Made by a program: the position numbers and the translations under genes. A stretch of DNA of 64,000 nucleotides from JBJXFE01 sp046153875. Its GTDB lineage: Bacteria > Planctomycetota > Phycisphaerae > Phycisphaerales > UBA1924. Under the pieces are notes generated by a model that searched no databases, was not told the origin of the DNA, and saw nothing but the letters and a program-made list of their open reading frames with translations. Numbering within the stretch: position 1 is the first letter of the stretch; each line of letters opens with the position of its first letter. The DNA lies in NCBI GenBank assembly GCA_046153875.1, contig JBJXFE010000012.1, positions 60,340 to 124,339 of the forward strand, read 5' to 3'. Positions 46,458-58,425 of the stretch are shown here, piece by piece.

Positions 46458-47801
46458 ATGTGTGCAGGGCCGAAGCGTCGGCCTCGTGCGGGGTCGGGGG
46501 TGGTCGCGGTGCGCGCGGCCCTGGTCGCGGGTGCCGCCGCCTTCGGATTCGTGGGCGCACCCTGCTTCGCCCAGCCCCTCTTCCAGGGGCTGGGTGATCT
46601 GCCGGGCGGGTTGACGCGGAGCTTCGCGCGCGCCATCTCCGCCGACGGCTCGACCGTGGTCGGCGAGAGTTCCTCCGCGAAGTCGGGCCTGAGCGAGTCC
46701 GCCAGCGAGGCGTTCCGCTGGACCGAGTCCGGCGGGATGGCCGGGCTGGGGGACCTCGGCGGCGGCATCTTCCACAGCGTCGCGTACGCGACTTCGGGCG
46801 ATGGCTCGGCGGTCGTGGGCTTCGGCTCGACGGACACGGCGTCGGCCGAGGGGTTCCACTGGGACACCGGCGGTATGGTTGCGATCGGGAATATGGGCGC
46901 GCCGCCGTTTCTGGGCACGTACAGCATCGCGCTGGGAATCACGCCGGACGGGTCGCAGGTGTGCGGCTCGTCGAGCTACTACGACCCCGGGCCGCCGGAG
47001 GTCTACGGGTTCTACGCGATCCGCTACGTGCCCTCGACCGGGATCATGACGCCCGTGGGCACGCTCGGCTCGTTCGGGACGCGCATCGCCTACGCGATCT
47101 CGCCCGACGGGCTGTACTTGACGGGTCTGCACGACAGCAACGCGGCGCTCTGGCCGCCGGGCGGCGGTGTCGTGGGGCTGGGCGACTTGCCCGGCGGCGC
47201 CGACTCGAGCATCGGGTGGGCGATCTCCGGCGCGGGGCCCGTGGTGGTCGGCGGGAGCAGCTCGGACAACTCGGGGTTCTTCGGCAACGAAGCGTTCCGC
47301 TGGACCGGGCCGTGCGGCATGGTCGCGCTGGGGGACCTGCCGGACCCGCCGTTCGGCAGCTTCGCGCACGGCGTGTCTAACGACGGGCAGGTGGTGGTCG
47401 GGATCGCCGACGCGGGTGCTTTCGGCGGCACGACGCCGCACGCGTTCATCTGGAACCCGCGCGACGGCATGCGATTTCTGCAGACCGTGCTGACCGACCT
47501 GGGCCTGGGGCCGTCGCTGGAAGGATGGACGCTGATCTCGGCGGCGGGCGTGACGCCGGACGGGCGCACGATCGCGGGCTACGGCTTCCGCCCGTCGGGG
47601 TACGAGGCGTTCCGGGCCCGCGTGCCCGCGTACTGCCGCGCCGACTGCACGGCCGACGGCTCGCTGTCGGTCGCCGACTTCGGGTGCTTCCAGGGGCGGT
47701 ACGTGCTGGGCCACATGTACGCCGACTGCAACGAGGACTGCGCGCTGACCGTCGCGGATTTCGGGTGCTTCCAGGGGCGGTACGTGCTGGGGTGCCCGTG
47801 A
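46458..47801 (+). CDS. Secreted HAF-repeat protein with dockerin-like C-terminus
   Basis: This 447-residue protein starts at ATG 46458 after GGGAGA and has a signal peptide ending FVGAPCFAQ. Residues 25-390 are HAF-type repeats, each of the form LGDLPGG..RSFARAISADGSTVVG (for example GLGDLPGGLTRSFARAISAD and VSNDGQVVVGIADAG). The C-terminal 55 residues are two near-identical repeats, each ADC..D..L(T/S)VADFGCFQGRYVLG, a GC-type dockerin-like pattern. The same doublet closes the gene ending at 48601, and a related one closes the peroxidase. HAF proteins are extracellular repeat proteins with no known enzymatic role. The doublet suggests anchoring or protein-protein docking, though no cohesin is recognised here. 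Confidence 0.85.
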   Translation: MCAGPKRRPRAGSGVVAVRAALVAGAAAFGFVGAPCFAQPLFQGLGDLPGGLTRSFARAISADGSTVVGESSSAKSGLSESASEAFRWTESGGMAGLGDLGGGIFHSVAYATSGDGSAVVGFGSTDTASAEGFHWDTGGMVAIGNMGAPPFLGTYSIALGITPDGSQVCGSSSYYDPGPPEVYGFYAIRYVPSTGIMTPVGTLGSFGTRIAYAISPDGLYLTGLHDSNAALWPPGGGVVGLGDLPGGADSSIGWAISGAGPVVVGGSSSDNSGFFGNEAFRWTGPCGMVALGDLPDPPFGSFAHGVSNDGQVVVGIADAGAFGGTTPHAFIWNPRDGMRFLQTVLTDLGLGPSLEGWTLISAAGVTPDGRTIAGYGFRPSGYEAFRARVPAYCRADCTADGSLSVADFGCFQGRYVLGHMYADCNEDCALTVADFGCFQGRYVLGCP

Positions 47802-47927
47802 CGCGCTGCGTCGCCGGGACCCGTGGATGCCACTCATCGTCTGTCCGAACGGACGCATCCTTGCCAGAGTCCCAGAACGGTGACATGGTTCGTCAAGCTC
47901 CGCGACAACCCATGAGGAGGCCACGAT

Positions 47928-48326
47928 ATGGCGATGCTCTCTGCTGCCCGTTTCGTCGCGTGCGGAATGTTCGGTCTTGGCGTGGGAGTGCTCTCAACGG
48001 CGTCGGCGGCGCCGCCCCAGCCGTACTCCCTCGACCCACAGAGCGAGATCACGCTCCGCTACTGCCTCGGTCCGTGCCTGTGCCCGCCGCACGAGTTCAC
48101 CGCGCCCGTCTCCGGCGGATTCCTCCTCACCTTCGTCGGGTCCGACCCCCTGTTCGACCACTACGCCGTTACCGGCGTCGAGTGGACCACGGTCGTCAAC
48201 GGCCAGTTGCTCCCGGTCACGGGCTCGGGGACGTATCGGATCGGCGGTGAGATTGGCTTTGTCCATCAGCTCAAGCTCACGCTCACTGTCGGCGCAGACC
48301 GCCCCAGGTACACGACAGCGGCCTGA
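47928..48326 (+). CDS. Secreted protein, N-terminal part of a frameshifted gene
   Basis: These 132 codons encode a signal peptide (to about residue 27, GVLSTASA) and a beta-rich, Cys-containing domain (LRYCLGPCLCPPHEF). The frame ends at a TGA just after DRPRYTTAA. The expected continuation, DSGLIPMDPQ and so on, is present one frame away, beginning at GAC 48314. A single lost base (or a two-base gain) between about 48300 and 48313 rejoins it to the dockerin-bearing part at 48332-48601. The intact gene would encode about 224 residues. No function is recognised apart from secretion and docking. Confidence 0.6.
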   Translation: MAMLSAARFVACGMFGLGVGVLSTASAAPPQPYSLDPQSEITLRYCLGPCLCPPHEFTAPVSGGFLLTFVGSDPLFDHYAVTGVEWTTVVNGQLLPVTGSGTYRIGGEIGFVHQLKLTLTVGADRPRYTTAA

Positions 48327-48331
48327 TCCCC

Positions 48332-48601
48332 ATGGACCCGCAGCATCCGTTCCCACAAGTCGGTTCGGCTCTGGAAACCGAGGTCTTCGGATGCCGCCAG
48401 AACGCCCTGGGCCTGCTCGCGTTCCCGGACGGCTGCTACGCCGACTGCACCGGTGACGGAGGGCTGACCGTCGCCGACTTCGGGTGCTTCCAGGGCCGGT
48501 ACGTACTGGCGTCGCTGTACGCGGATTGCACGGGCGACGGCTCGCTCTCCGTCGCCGACTTCGGGTGCTTCCAGGGACGCTACGTGCTCGGCTGCCCGTG
48601 A
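48332..48601 (+). CDS. Dockerin-like C-terminal part of the frameshifted secreted protein
   Basis: These 89 codons start at an ATG that is probably an internal Met of the original protein. They end in two repeats of the form ADCTGDG.L(T/S)VADFGCFQGRYVL, nearly the same as in the HAF protein. As an independent gene it would lack a signal peptide and could not reach its expected location. It is better read as the second half of 47928-48601. It converges with nrfA across 13 bases. Confidence 0.6.
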   Translation: MDPQHPFPQVGSALETEVFGCRQNALGLLAFPDGCYADCTGDGGLTVADFGCFQGRYVLASLYADCTGDGSLSVADFGCFQGRYVLGCP

Positions 48602-48614
48602 ATCCCCGCGCCGC

Positions 48615-50051
48615 TCATGGAGCCATGCGCGCGACAGCGAGCTCCCCCTGCCGCGCAAAGTCGATCGACTCCGCCAGCAGCCGCGCGGCCTCCTGCGGGG
48701 CGTGGAACCCCATCGAGTTTTCCGCGGAGACGAAGTCCACCCGGTACTGAGCCCGCCGCTGGAGCGCGCGGGCGGGCTTGAGCTGCTCGTCGCTCGCCCC
48801 GGCGTCGGCGGCCGCCTTGATCGCGTGGATCAGGTCCACGACCGCCGCCTCGGCGCGGTCCAGCAGGGCCGCCGTGCGGTCCTGGATGGTCTCCGCCCGT
48901 GCCAGGATCTCCGCTTCAGAGTAGTTGTGGCACGTCTGGCACGAGCGCGCGACGTTCAGCAGCGGCGAACGGATGTGATGGTCGGAGATCTTGATCGCGC
49001 CCTGCCGCACGTACGGCATGTGGCAGTCGGCGCACGCCACTCCGCTGCGCGCGTGGATCCCCTGGCTCCACATCTCGAACTCCGGGTGCTGCGCCTTGAG
49101 CACCGGGGCCCCGCTTATCGTGTGCGTCCAGTCGGAGAACCCCGTCTCGTCGTAGTACGCCTCGATCTGCTCGAGCTTCAGGCCCTTGTGCCACGGGTAC
49201 GTCACCGTCTTGGCCTCGCCCTTGAAGTAGTACTCGACGTGGCACTGGGCGCACGCCATCGAGCGCATCTCCTGGCGCGAGGCGTCCATGTTCGGGTCGT
49301 ACGGGCGGGCGCGCGAGCCGGTGCGCCACCGCTCGACGCTCGGCAGGTGCGGCACGGCGTCGGCGGATTCGGCCAGTGCCCGGATGCCGCGCATGAAGCC
49401 GGGGCGCGTCACCCGCAGGTGCATCGTCTCCGGGTCGTGGCAGTCCAGGCACGTCACGGGGTGGGTCACGAGCTTCGTCGCCTCGTCATAGGGCATGGCG
49501 CAGACCACCTCGAACCCCTTGAACAACTGATCCTGCCCGGCGGCCGAGTGCAGCGGATCGGTCAGCGTGCCCGCCGCGCCCTTCTCCAGCCCGACCCGCC
49601 GGTACGCCGGGATCGCCGAGGCGTGGCAGTGCAGGCACGCCCCGGGCTGCTTGCGCTGCGTCACCCGCTCCGTCTCGCGCTGGTCCGCGAGCATGTACGC
49701 GTGCCCGCGCTCCTCGCGGTAGTCGATCGCGAACGCGTACCCCGCGAAGATCACCCGCCAGACCGGGTCCGCGTCGAGCTTCTGGAACGCCTCGCTCCCG
49801 CCCCAGCGCGTCCGCTCCACGTCCACCGTGCGCGTGTACCCGTCGTACTGCCGCGGGAAGTTCTTGCCCCACTCTCGCGGGTCGATGGTCGTCTCGTCCA
49901 GGGGCACGAGGGCGAAGCCCGTCTGGCGCGCCTCGCGCTTGCGCGTCGCGATGTTCTGGTACAGCAGCATGACGCCGATCGTTCCCGCGGCCACGAGCAC
50001 CACGGTCAGCCAGTACGCGGCCCAGGGACGGCGCTTGGCGGTGTCGGTCAT
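48615..50051 (-). CDS. nrfA: Pentahaem cytochrome c nitrite reductase (ammonia-forming), CxxCH variant
   Basis: This is a 478-residue protein with an N-terminal membrane-anchor-like helix (WLTVVLVAAGTIGVMLLY) and five haem c motifs in order: CLHCH (C139-H143), CLDCH, CAQCH, CADCH and CQTCH. NrfA reduces nitrite to ammonium with six electrons on the outer face of the membrane. In E. coli the first motif is CxxCK, with Lys as the axial ligand of the catalytic haem. Here it is CxxCH, a variant known in some other bacteria. Other NrfA signs are CAQCHVEYYF with the active-site Tyr and GIHARSGVACADCHMPY with the active-site His. GAGG precedes the ATG. It lies 16 bases after nrfH in the same operon. 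Confidence 0.93.
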   Translation of the reverse strand: MTDTAKRRPWAAYWLTVVLVAAGTIGVMLLYQNIATRKREARQTGFALVPLDETTIDPREWGKNFPRQYDGYTRTVDVERTRWGGSEAFQKLDADPVWRVIFAGYAFAIDYREERGHAYMLADQRETERVTQRKQPGACLHCHASAIPAYRRVGLEKGAAGTLTDPLHSAAGQDQLFKGFEVVCAMPYDEATKLVTHPVTCLDCHDPETMHLRVTRPGFMRGIRALAESADAVPHLPSVERWRTGSRARPYDPNMDASRQEMRSMACAQCHVEYYFKGEAKTVTYPWHKGLKLEQIEAYYDETGFSDWTHTISGAPVLKAQHPEFEMWSQGIHARSGVACADCHMPYVRQGAIKISDHHIRSPLLNVARSCQTCHNYSEAEILARAETIQDRTAALLDRAEAAVVDLIHAIKAAADAGASDEQLKPARALQRRAQYRVDFVSAENSMGFHAPQEAARLLAESIDFARQGELAVARMAP

Positions 50052-50067
50052 GGCGGGCCTCGATGAG

Positions 50068-50535
50068 TTAGCGGGTAGGGCCGTGCCCCACGTTCGTATG
50101 GCAGCGGATGCAGTCGGAGACCTCGTCCGACCCGCCCGCGTGGGCGATCCCGGAGACGAGACCCTCGTGGCAGCGGACGCAGTTGTTGAGCACCACGGCG
50201 CGGCTCGACGCCTTGATGCGGATCGGCTCGTGGAAGTTATCGAACGTGAACCCGTAGCTGTGCCGCATGCCGTGCTCGGTCTTGACGACCATCTTGCCGA
50301 CCAGGTCGTGCGGCACGTGGCAGTCGTTGCACGCCGCGTGCGCGTGGTGGCTGGCCTTCTGCCACCCGTCGTACTGGTCGCGCATAATGTGGCAGTTCAC
50401 GCACGCCCGCGGGTCGTTGGAAAGGTACGAGAGCCCCTCGGCGTATCCGAAGGTGTACGTGGACAGCCCGATGAAGAGCCCGACGAGCGCCGACAGCGCC
50501 AGCCCCGCCGCGGATGCACCCATCCATCGCCGCAT
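50068..50535 (-). CDS. nrfH: Tetrahaem quinol dehydrogenase NrfH (NapC/NirT family)
   Basis: This is a 155-residue protein starting at ATG 50535, five bases after GAGGGG. One N-terminal membrane helix (AAGLALSALVGLFIGLSTYT) is followed by a periplasmic domain with four haem c motifs: CVNCH, CNDCH, CVRCH and CIRCH. The size and motif order are those of NrfH, which oxidises menaquinol and passes electrons to NrfA. HIMRDQYDGWQKASHHAHAA is a typical family segment. The nrfH-nrfA order with a 16-base gap marks a two-gene operon for nitrite ammonification or detoxification. Confidence 0.93.
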   Translation of the reverse strand: MRRWMGASAAGLALSALVGLFIGLSTYTFGYAEGLSYLSNDPRACVNCHIMRDQYDGWQKASHHAHAACNDCHVPHDLVGKMVVKTEHGMRHSYGFTFDNFHEPIRIKASSRAVVLNNCVRCHEGLVSGIAHAGGSDEVSDCIRCHTNVGHGPTR

Positions 50536-50681
50536 GGCTACCCCTCGCGGGCCGGCGGCGCGCCGACCGTCGCGGCACACGCTACCGCGCGGAGGTGTGC
50601 CCCGCAAACGCACGCCGCGAGCCGTGCGAACGCCACGGTACGTTCAGGCGCGCGAGCTGGCCTGAGCGTGGGTCGCTCCGT

Positions 50682-53759
<3,078 letters not shown>

Positions 53760-53928
53760 CGGCTCTCTCTTGGGGGGCGGGAATGAGCGGCAAGTGTAGG
53801 GAGGGCGTACCGCGGCCGATCAGGGCCTCAAGCGCGAGCGACACCCTTTGATGGGGCTGCGATGCAACCTGAACAACGGCGGAAAAGTGCGGCAGGAAGG
53901 GGCGAGAACCGAGTATCCTGGTGGAGAC

Positions 53929-54792
53929 ATGACACGACTCGGGCCATCGCGGAAGAGGTATGCCGCGCTTCGGATCGTGGCGTGCCTCGCGATCACGGTC
54001 ATACCGGGGTGCGCACCCTACAAGTACGTTCAGAGCCGCGTCACCGTCCTCGACGCCGAAACCGGCGAGCCGGTGCGGGGCGCGGAAGTCCGACTTCAAT
54101 ACGCCGGTCCGCCGTTCACGTTCGACCGCAGGCCGCGGCCCGAAACGGGCACGACCGACGCGCACGGCGTGGTCGTGTTGCCCGCGACCATCGATCGAGC
54201 ACGCATGGCGTGGCCTGCCTGGAGAACCAATGCCGAGGGCTTTTTCAGCGGGTACGACGAACGGGAGTTTCAACCCGCGCACGCCCAACTCGAGGCCGCC
54301 GTCAAGTCGGGAGCCACGGACGCCGTCGTCGATGTGACCCTTCGGCGCTGGGCTCGTCCCGAGCCCGCGGTCGTCGTGGCGGTCCCGGTCGGCTACCGCG
54401 GATATGTCCGCGTCTGCAAGCCCGAGGCCCCCGAGTCGTCGGTCACAGATCCCCATCGGCGTCGGTTTGAGTGCGCGGTCGATGAGCACGGATTGGCCGT
54501 CATGCCCCCCGCGCCGATCCTCGTTGCGGGTTTTCCTCCAACGACTTACGCGTTCCGATTCGCCGACGGGACAGACTTGCCCCTGGCCGATAGTGTTCCC
54601 AGTGCTGGCGACACGCTGGCGGCATGGCCGCTGTGGTGGGTCGATCGCTGCTCGGTGTTCGTGATCGCGGATGAGACGACGGCTGCCTCGGAACGAAAGT
54701 TGCTCTGGCCTCAGGGGGTTCTCGACAACAGCACGTATCCTGCTTGGGCCGATCGCGTTCGGCGCGGCCCGTTTGCATCGTCTGTGCCATGA
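53929..54792 (+). CDS. Hypothetical lipoprotein with carboxypeptidase-regulatory-like domain
   Basis: This is a 287-residue protein starting at ATG 53929. Both a GGAG close to the start and a TATCCT hexamer 9 bases before it are visible, so the start is secure but its initiation mode is not. The signal ends in a lipobox VIPGC. Residues about 33-130 (VTVLDAETGEPVRGAEVRLQ ... TTDAHGVVVLPATID) follow the pattern of beta-sandwich carboxypeptidase-regulatory/SpaA-like domains. A second beta-rich part (about 130-230) and a C-terminal segment with several Trp residues follow. Its exact role is not known. It is encoded divergently from gcvP and about 220 bases before the M28 peptidase gene. Confidence 0.65.
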   Translation: MTRLGPSRKRYAALRIVACLAITVIPGCAPYKYVQSRVTVLDAETGEPVRGAEVRLQYAGPPFTFDRRPRPETGTTDAHGVVVLPATIDRARMAWPAWRTNAEGFFSGYDEREFQPAHAQLEAAVKSGATDAVVDVTLRRWARPEPAVVVAVPVGYRGYVRVCKPEAPESSVTDPHRRRFECAVDEHGLAVMPPAPILVAGFPPTTYAFRFADGTDLPLADSVPSAGDTLAAWPLWWVDRCSVFVIADETTAASERKLLWPQGVLDNSTYPAWADRVRRGPFASSVP

Positions 54793-54916
54793 GCGTTCTC
54801 ATCCTCCTCTGCTGCTTTTCTGCTCGCGCGGTTTGCTGCGTTCTCTCTGCGTCGCAACCCACCTCTTCCTCGCCGGTACACCCCCTCCGAGCGGCCACTC
54901 GCGGAGCCGACGGAAC

Positions 54917-54944
54917 CTGACCTCACGTCGCCCTGCGCTACAGT
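54917..54944 (+). promoter_or_regulatory. Putative promoter of the M28 peptidase gene
   Basis: CTGACC at 54917-54922 and TACAGT at 54939-54944 are separated by 16 bases. The leader would be about 64 bases and contain the GGAGG ribosome binding site before ATG 55015. The gap upstream (54793-54916) holds only CT-rich low-complexity sequence near 54830-54855. Confidence 0.4.
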
Positions 54945-55014
54945 GTCCCGGCCGCTCTGGGGCGCCTTGCGCGCGAGAGCCGCGGGGCGCCCCGCTCGTT
55001 TTTGGAGGCTGTGC

Positions 55015-57255
55015 ATGCCGGTCCGCACGACAACCGCCCGCTCCTCAGACCCCGACCAGATGATCGCTCGGACCGTATCGCCCGCGTGGATGCGGGCGGC
55101 CGCGCGATTCGCGGCGCTCACGATTCCCATGCTCGCCGGCGCGTGCGCCGCGGACGGCGGCCCGGATCGGTCGGCGACTCAAACGCCTGTAAAGGTCACG
55201 GGCGGAACAGGGGAAGGCACAGACGGGACGTCTGCTTCACACGCGGGGGCAGGCGCGGCCACCAAAGCCCCGTTGCGCCCCGACCCCGCTGATTCCGCTC
55301 CCGCCCCCCGCGCCATCACCGCCGCCGAGGCCGTCGAAGCCCTGGGCGACTCGCCGATCGCCGCCGTGCTCGACGTGCTCGGCTCCGACGCCAAGGCGTT
55401 TAACGCGCACGTCATCACGCTCTCGAACCCGTTCTTCGAAGGCCGCCAGCCGGGCACGCGCGGCAATACCCTCGCCGCCGACTACATCGAGCGCTACTAC
55501 CGCGAGGCGGGCCTCGCCCCGGCCTTCGCCATGACCACGATGGCCGCGGACGGCGCCGAGGTGCTCACCCCGAACGCGACGTACCGCCAGCCCTTCCCGA
55601 CCGGGGCCCGCCTCGACCGCGTCACCCGCGAGCGCGTCGAGTTCGTCCTGGGCGACGAGCGCCGCGAGCTCCGCCCCCGCAAGGACTTCACCGTCCTCGG
55701 CTGCACCGGCGACGGCGCCGTCACGGCCCCCGTCGTCTTCGTCGGCTACTCCATCGTCGCGGGCGGCGAAGACGGGAGCTACAACAGCTATCCGCCCGGC
55801 GTGGACCTCACCGGCAAGATCGCGCTGATCCTCCGCTTCGAGCCCATGAACGAAGAGGGCAAGAGCAAGTGGGCCGCGAGCGGGTGGTCGCCCTCCGCCG
55901 GGCTCGAGGCCAAGATCGACGCGGCCGTGCAGCTCGGCGCGGCCGGGATCGTCCTCGTGAATCCGCCCGGCGCAGCGGACCCGCGCGCGAACCGCCTGGC
56001 TGATACGGAATCAACGTCTAACCTCGGCATCGAGCCCGGCATCCCCGCCGTGATGATCGCCACCGAGCACGCCGACGCGCTCGCGGCCGCGGGCGGCGCG
56101 GGCTCGCTCATGGACCTCCGCCGGCGCGCCGACGAGGCCGGCGGGACCATCGTCGAGCTCGCCGGCGTCGCCGTCACCCTCGACGCCGCGATGATCCGCC
56201 AGGAGACGACGACGGACAACGTCGGCGGCATCCTCGCCGGGCGCGGGGCGCTCGCCGACGAGTTCATCATCATCGGGGCCCACTACGACCACGTCGGCAC
56301 GGGCTCAACCGGCGCCTCGCCGCGGAACGTCGGCAAGATGCACCCGGGCGCGGACGACAACGGCTCGGGCACCTCCGGCGTGCTCGTACTCATGGACAAG
56401 CTCGCCCGGGCCTACGCGGAGCTCCCCGCCGACGCCGACGCCCGCTCGATCATGTTCGTCACGTTCAGTTCCGAGGAAGCCGGGCTGATCGGTTCGCAGT
56501 TCTTCGTCCGCAACCCGCCCGTGCCGCTCGACCGCGTCCACCTGATGCTGAACATGGACATGATCGGCCGGCTCCGCGACGGCCAGCTCGAAGTCGGCGG
56601 CGTCGGCACCGGCAAGGGTTTACGCGAGTGGCTCAAGCCGTTCCTGGATGAGTCGGGTCTGACGATCAAGATGACCTCCAGCGGGTTCGGCCCGTCCGAC
56701 CACGCCTCATTCGCCGGGGCCAAGGTGCCCGTACTGTTCTTCTTCACCGGCCTGCACCGTGAGTACCACACGCCCGCCGACGTGGGCTCGACCGTCAACC
56801 AGAAGGGCGCAGCACGGGTCATCGGCCTCGGCTTCGAGATCATCATGGCGATGACGCGCCGGCCCGAGCCGTGGCGCGACGCGAAGGCGGCCGAAGCGAT
56901 CAAGGCCGACGCCGCCGCCGAGAACAAACCCGCTCCCGAGCCCGCGCAGCCGCTCGCGGCCGGGCCTATGCGCGTCAAGGTCCGCTTCGGCATCGCCCCG
57001 GGGGACTATTCGGGCGCGGAGCCCGGCGTCCTCGTCGGCGACGTCTACGAGGGCACCTCGGCCGCCGACGCGGGGATCAAGGCCGGCGACCTTATGACGT
57101 CGTGGAACGGCGCGGAGCTCAAGAGCGTCGAGGCGTGGATGCCGCTGCTCGCGGGCGCGAACCCCGGTGACATCGTGGACATCGCGCTGGTGCGGGACGG
57201 GAAGCCGATGACGGTGAAGGTGACGCTCAAGGCGCGGGATGAGGGGGGGCGGTAG
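55015..57255 (+). CDS. Secreted M28-family zinc peptidase with PDZ domain
   Basis: This is a 746-residue protein starting at ATG 55015, six bases after GGAGG. A signal-like N-terminus includes MLAGAC, so it may be a lipoprotein. A PA-type domain lies around residues 230-390. The M28 core has H423 and D425 in GAHYDHVG, D447 in GADDNGSGTSG, E487-E488 in FSSEEAGLIGS, D515 in NMDMIG and H563 in SDHASF; these supply the two zinc ions and the catalytic Glu. A C-terminal PDZ domain (about 650-745) has VYEGTSAADAGIKAGDLMTS. Such enzymes are aminopeptidases acting outside the cytoplasm. The gene converges with the Fic gene across 9 bases. Confidence 0.92.
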   Translation: MPVRTTTARSSDPDQMIARTVSPAWMRAAARFAALTIPMLAGACAADGGPDRSATQTPVKVTGGTGEGTDGTSASHAGAGAATKAPLRPDPADSAPAPRAITAAEAVEALGDSPIAAVLDVLGSDAKAFNAHVITLSNPFFEGRQPGTRGNTLAADYIERYYREAGLAPAFAMTTMAADGAEVLTPNATYRQPFPTGARLDRVTRERVEFVLGDERRELRPRKDFTVLGCTGDGAVTAPVVFVGYSIVAGGEDGSYNSYPPGVDLTGKIALILRFEPMNEEGKSKWAASGWSPSAGLEAKIDAAVQLGAAGIVLVNPPGAADPRANRLADTESTSNLGIEPGIPAVMIATEHADALAAAGGAGSLMDLRRRADEAGGTIVELAGVAVTLDAAMIRQETTTDNVGGILAGRGALADEFIIIGAHYDHVGTGSTGASPRNVGKMHPGADDNGSGTSGVLVLMDKLARAYAELPADADARSIMFVTFSSEEAGLIGSQFFVRNPPVPLDRVHLMLNMDMIGRLRDGQLEVGGVGTGKGLREWLKPFLDESGLTIKMTSSGFGPSDHASFAGAKVPVLFFFTGLHREYHTPADVGSTVNQKGAARVIGLGFEIIMAMTRRPEPWRDAKAAEAIKADAAAENKPAPEPAQPLAAGPMRVKVRFGIAPGDYSGAEPGVLVGDVYEGTSAADAGIKAGDLMTSWNGAELKSVEAWMPLLAGANPGDIVDIALVRDGKPMTVKVTLKARDEGGR

Positions 57256-57264
57256 CACCGCCGC

Positions 57265-58422
57265 TCAGTCGTCCTCGCCGGCCAGCGTGGTCAGATACCG
57301 ATGGAAGGCGTAGACGCGGTCGCGCTGCCGCCCGGTCATTTCGCGCAGGATCCCGGCGTCGATCAGCGCTCCCATCGCCTTGAGCGCGGTCGGCTTGGTC
57401 GTGCGGAGCAGGCGCGTCACCCGCGGCTGCGTGACCACCGGGTGTGCCGGCAAGAGCTCGAGCAGGCGCATCGCCCCGATCGTGGCCCCACGCCCGCGCA
57501 TGAGCTTCCCGCGGCACTCGCCCAGCAGCGTGTTGAGCCTGCGCGCGACGGCGACCCCGTCCTCGGCTGCTTCGCGGACGCACTCCAGGAAGAACGCGGT
57601 CCATCCCTCCCAGTCACCCCGGGTATGCACGCCGGCGAGGCGCGCGTAGTACTCCGGTCGCCGCCGATGGAACGCGACGCTGAGGTAGAGCAGCGCGGGT
57701 CGCATCACGCCCCAGTGTTCCAGCAGCAGCGTGATGAGCAGCCGCCCGACGCGCCCGTTGCCGTCCAGGAACGGGTGGATGATCTCGAACTGCACGTGCG
57801 CGAGCCCGGCGCGCACCAGCGGCGGCAGCGGGTCGTCCACGTGCAGCCAGCGGTCGAGCTGCGCCATCGCCTCCGGCACCACGTCCGGCGGCGGGGGCAC
57901 GAACCGGGCGTTCCCCGGGCGCGAGCCCCCGATCCAGTTCTGTGACGTGCGGAACGCCCCGGGCTGCTTGCCCCGGCCCGGCGCGCCCCGCATCAGCCGC
58001 CGGTGCGCCTCGCGCAGCAGCCTCCCGCTCAGCGGCAGGCCGGTCGAGCGCGCGATCTGCCGGCGGGCGTACGCGATCGCGTCCACGCAGTTGCTCACCT
58101 CGTGGACGTCGCCCGCGTCGCCGGCGCGCCGCGTCGCTTCGAAGGTCGCCACGTCGCGCAGCGTCGCACGGGTGCCCTCGATCCGCGACGACGTCACCGC
58201 CTCCTTGCGCACGAACCCGTAGACGAACCAGTCCGCGTTCGGCACCATCGAGCCGGCGACGCTCAGCCGTCCCACGGCCGCGAGGGCCTCGGCGTGCAGT
58301 TCCGCGAGCGTGCCGTCGATCGCCAGGGGGGGGTCCGCCGGCGGCAGGTGGAAGGGCACGAACGCCCGGGCGTCCTCGCCCGCGAACCTCGAAACCCGGA
58401 ATGTGCCGGTTGCCCGTGCCAT
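57265..58422 (-). CDS. Fic-domain protein with N-terminal inhibitory motif and C-terminal winged helix
   Basis: This 385-residue protein contains the Fic motif IHPFLDGNGRVGRLL, with catalytic His216. SSRIEG at residues 78-83 fits the (S/T)xxxE(G/N) inhibitory motif, which places it in the class with the inhibitory helix N-terminal to the Fic core. The N-terminal part (about 20-60) resembles the Fic/DOC N-terminal domain. The C-terminal 80 residues (VTQPRVTRLLRTTKPTALKA then MGALIDAGILREMTG) form a winged helix. It probably AMPylates a target and binds DNA; the target is unknown. The double operator immediately upstream fits autoregulation. No antitoxin gene is adjacent, because the inhibitor is intramolecular. 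Confidence 0.9.
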   Translation of the reverse strand: MARATGTFRVSRFAGEDARAFVPFHLPPADPPLAIDGTLAELHAEALAAVGRLSVAGSMVPNADWFVYGFVRKEAVTSSRIEGTRATLRDVATFEATRRAGDAGDVHEVSNCVDAIAYARRQIARSTGLPLSGRLLREAHRRLMRGAPGRGKQPGAFRTSQNWIGGSRPGNARFVPPPPDVVPEAMAQLDRWLHVDDPLPPLVRAGLAHVQFEIIHPFLDGNGRVGRLLITLLLEHWGVMRPALLYLSVAFHRRRPEYYARLAGVHTRGDWEGWTAFFLECVREAAEDGVAVARRLNTLLGECRGKLMRGRGATIGAMRLLELLPAHPVVTQPRVTRLLRTTKPTALKAMGALIDAGILREMTGRQRDRVYAFHRYLTTLAGEDD

Positions 58423-58425
58423 GGT

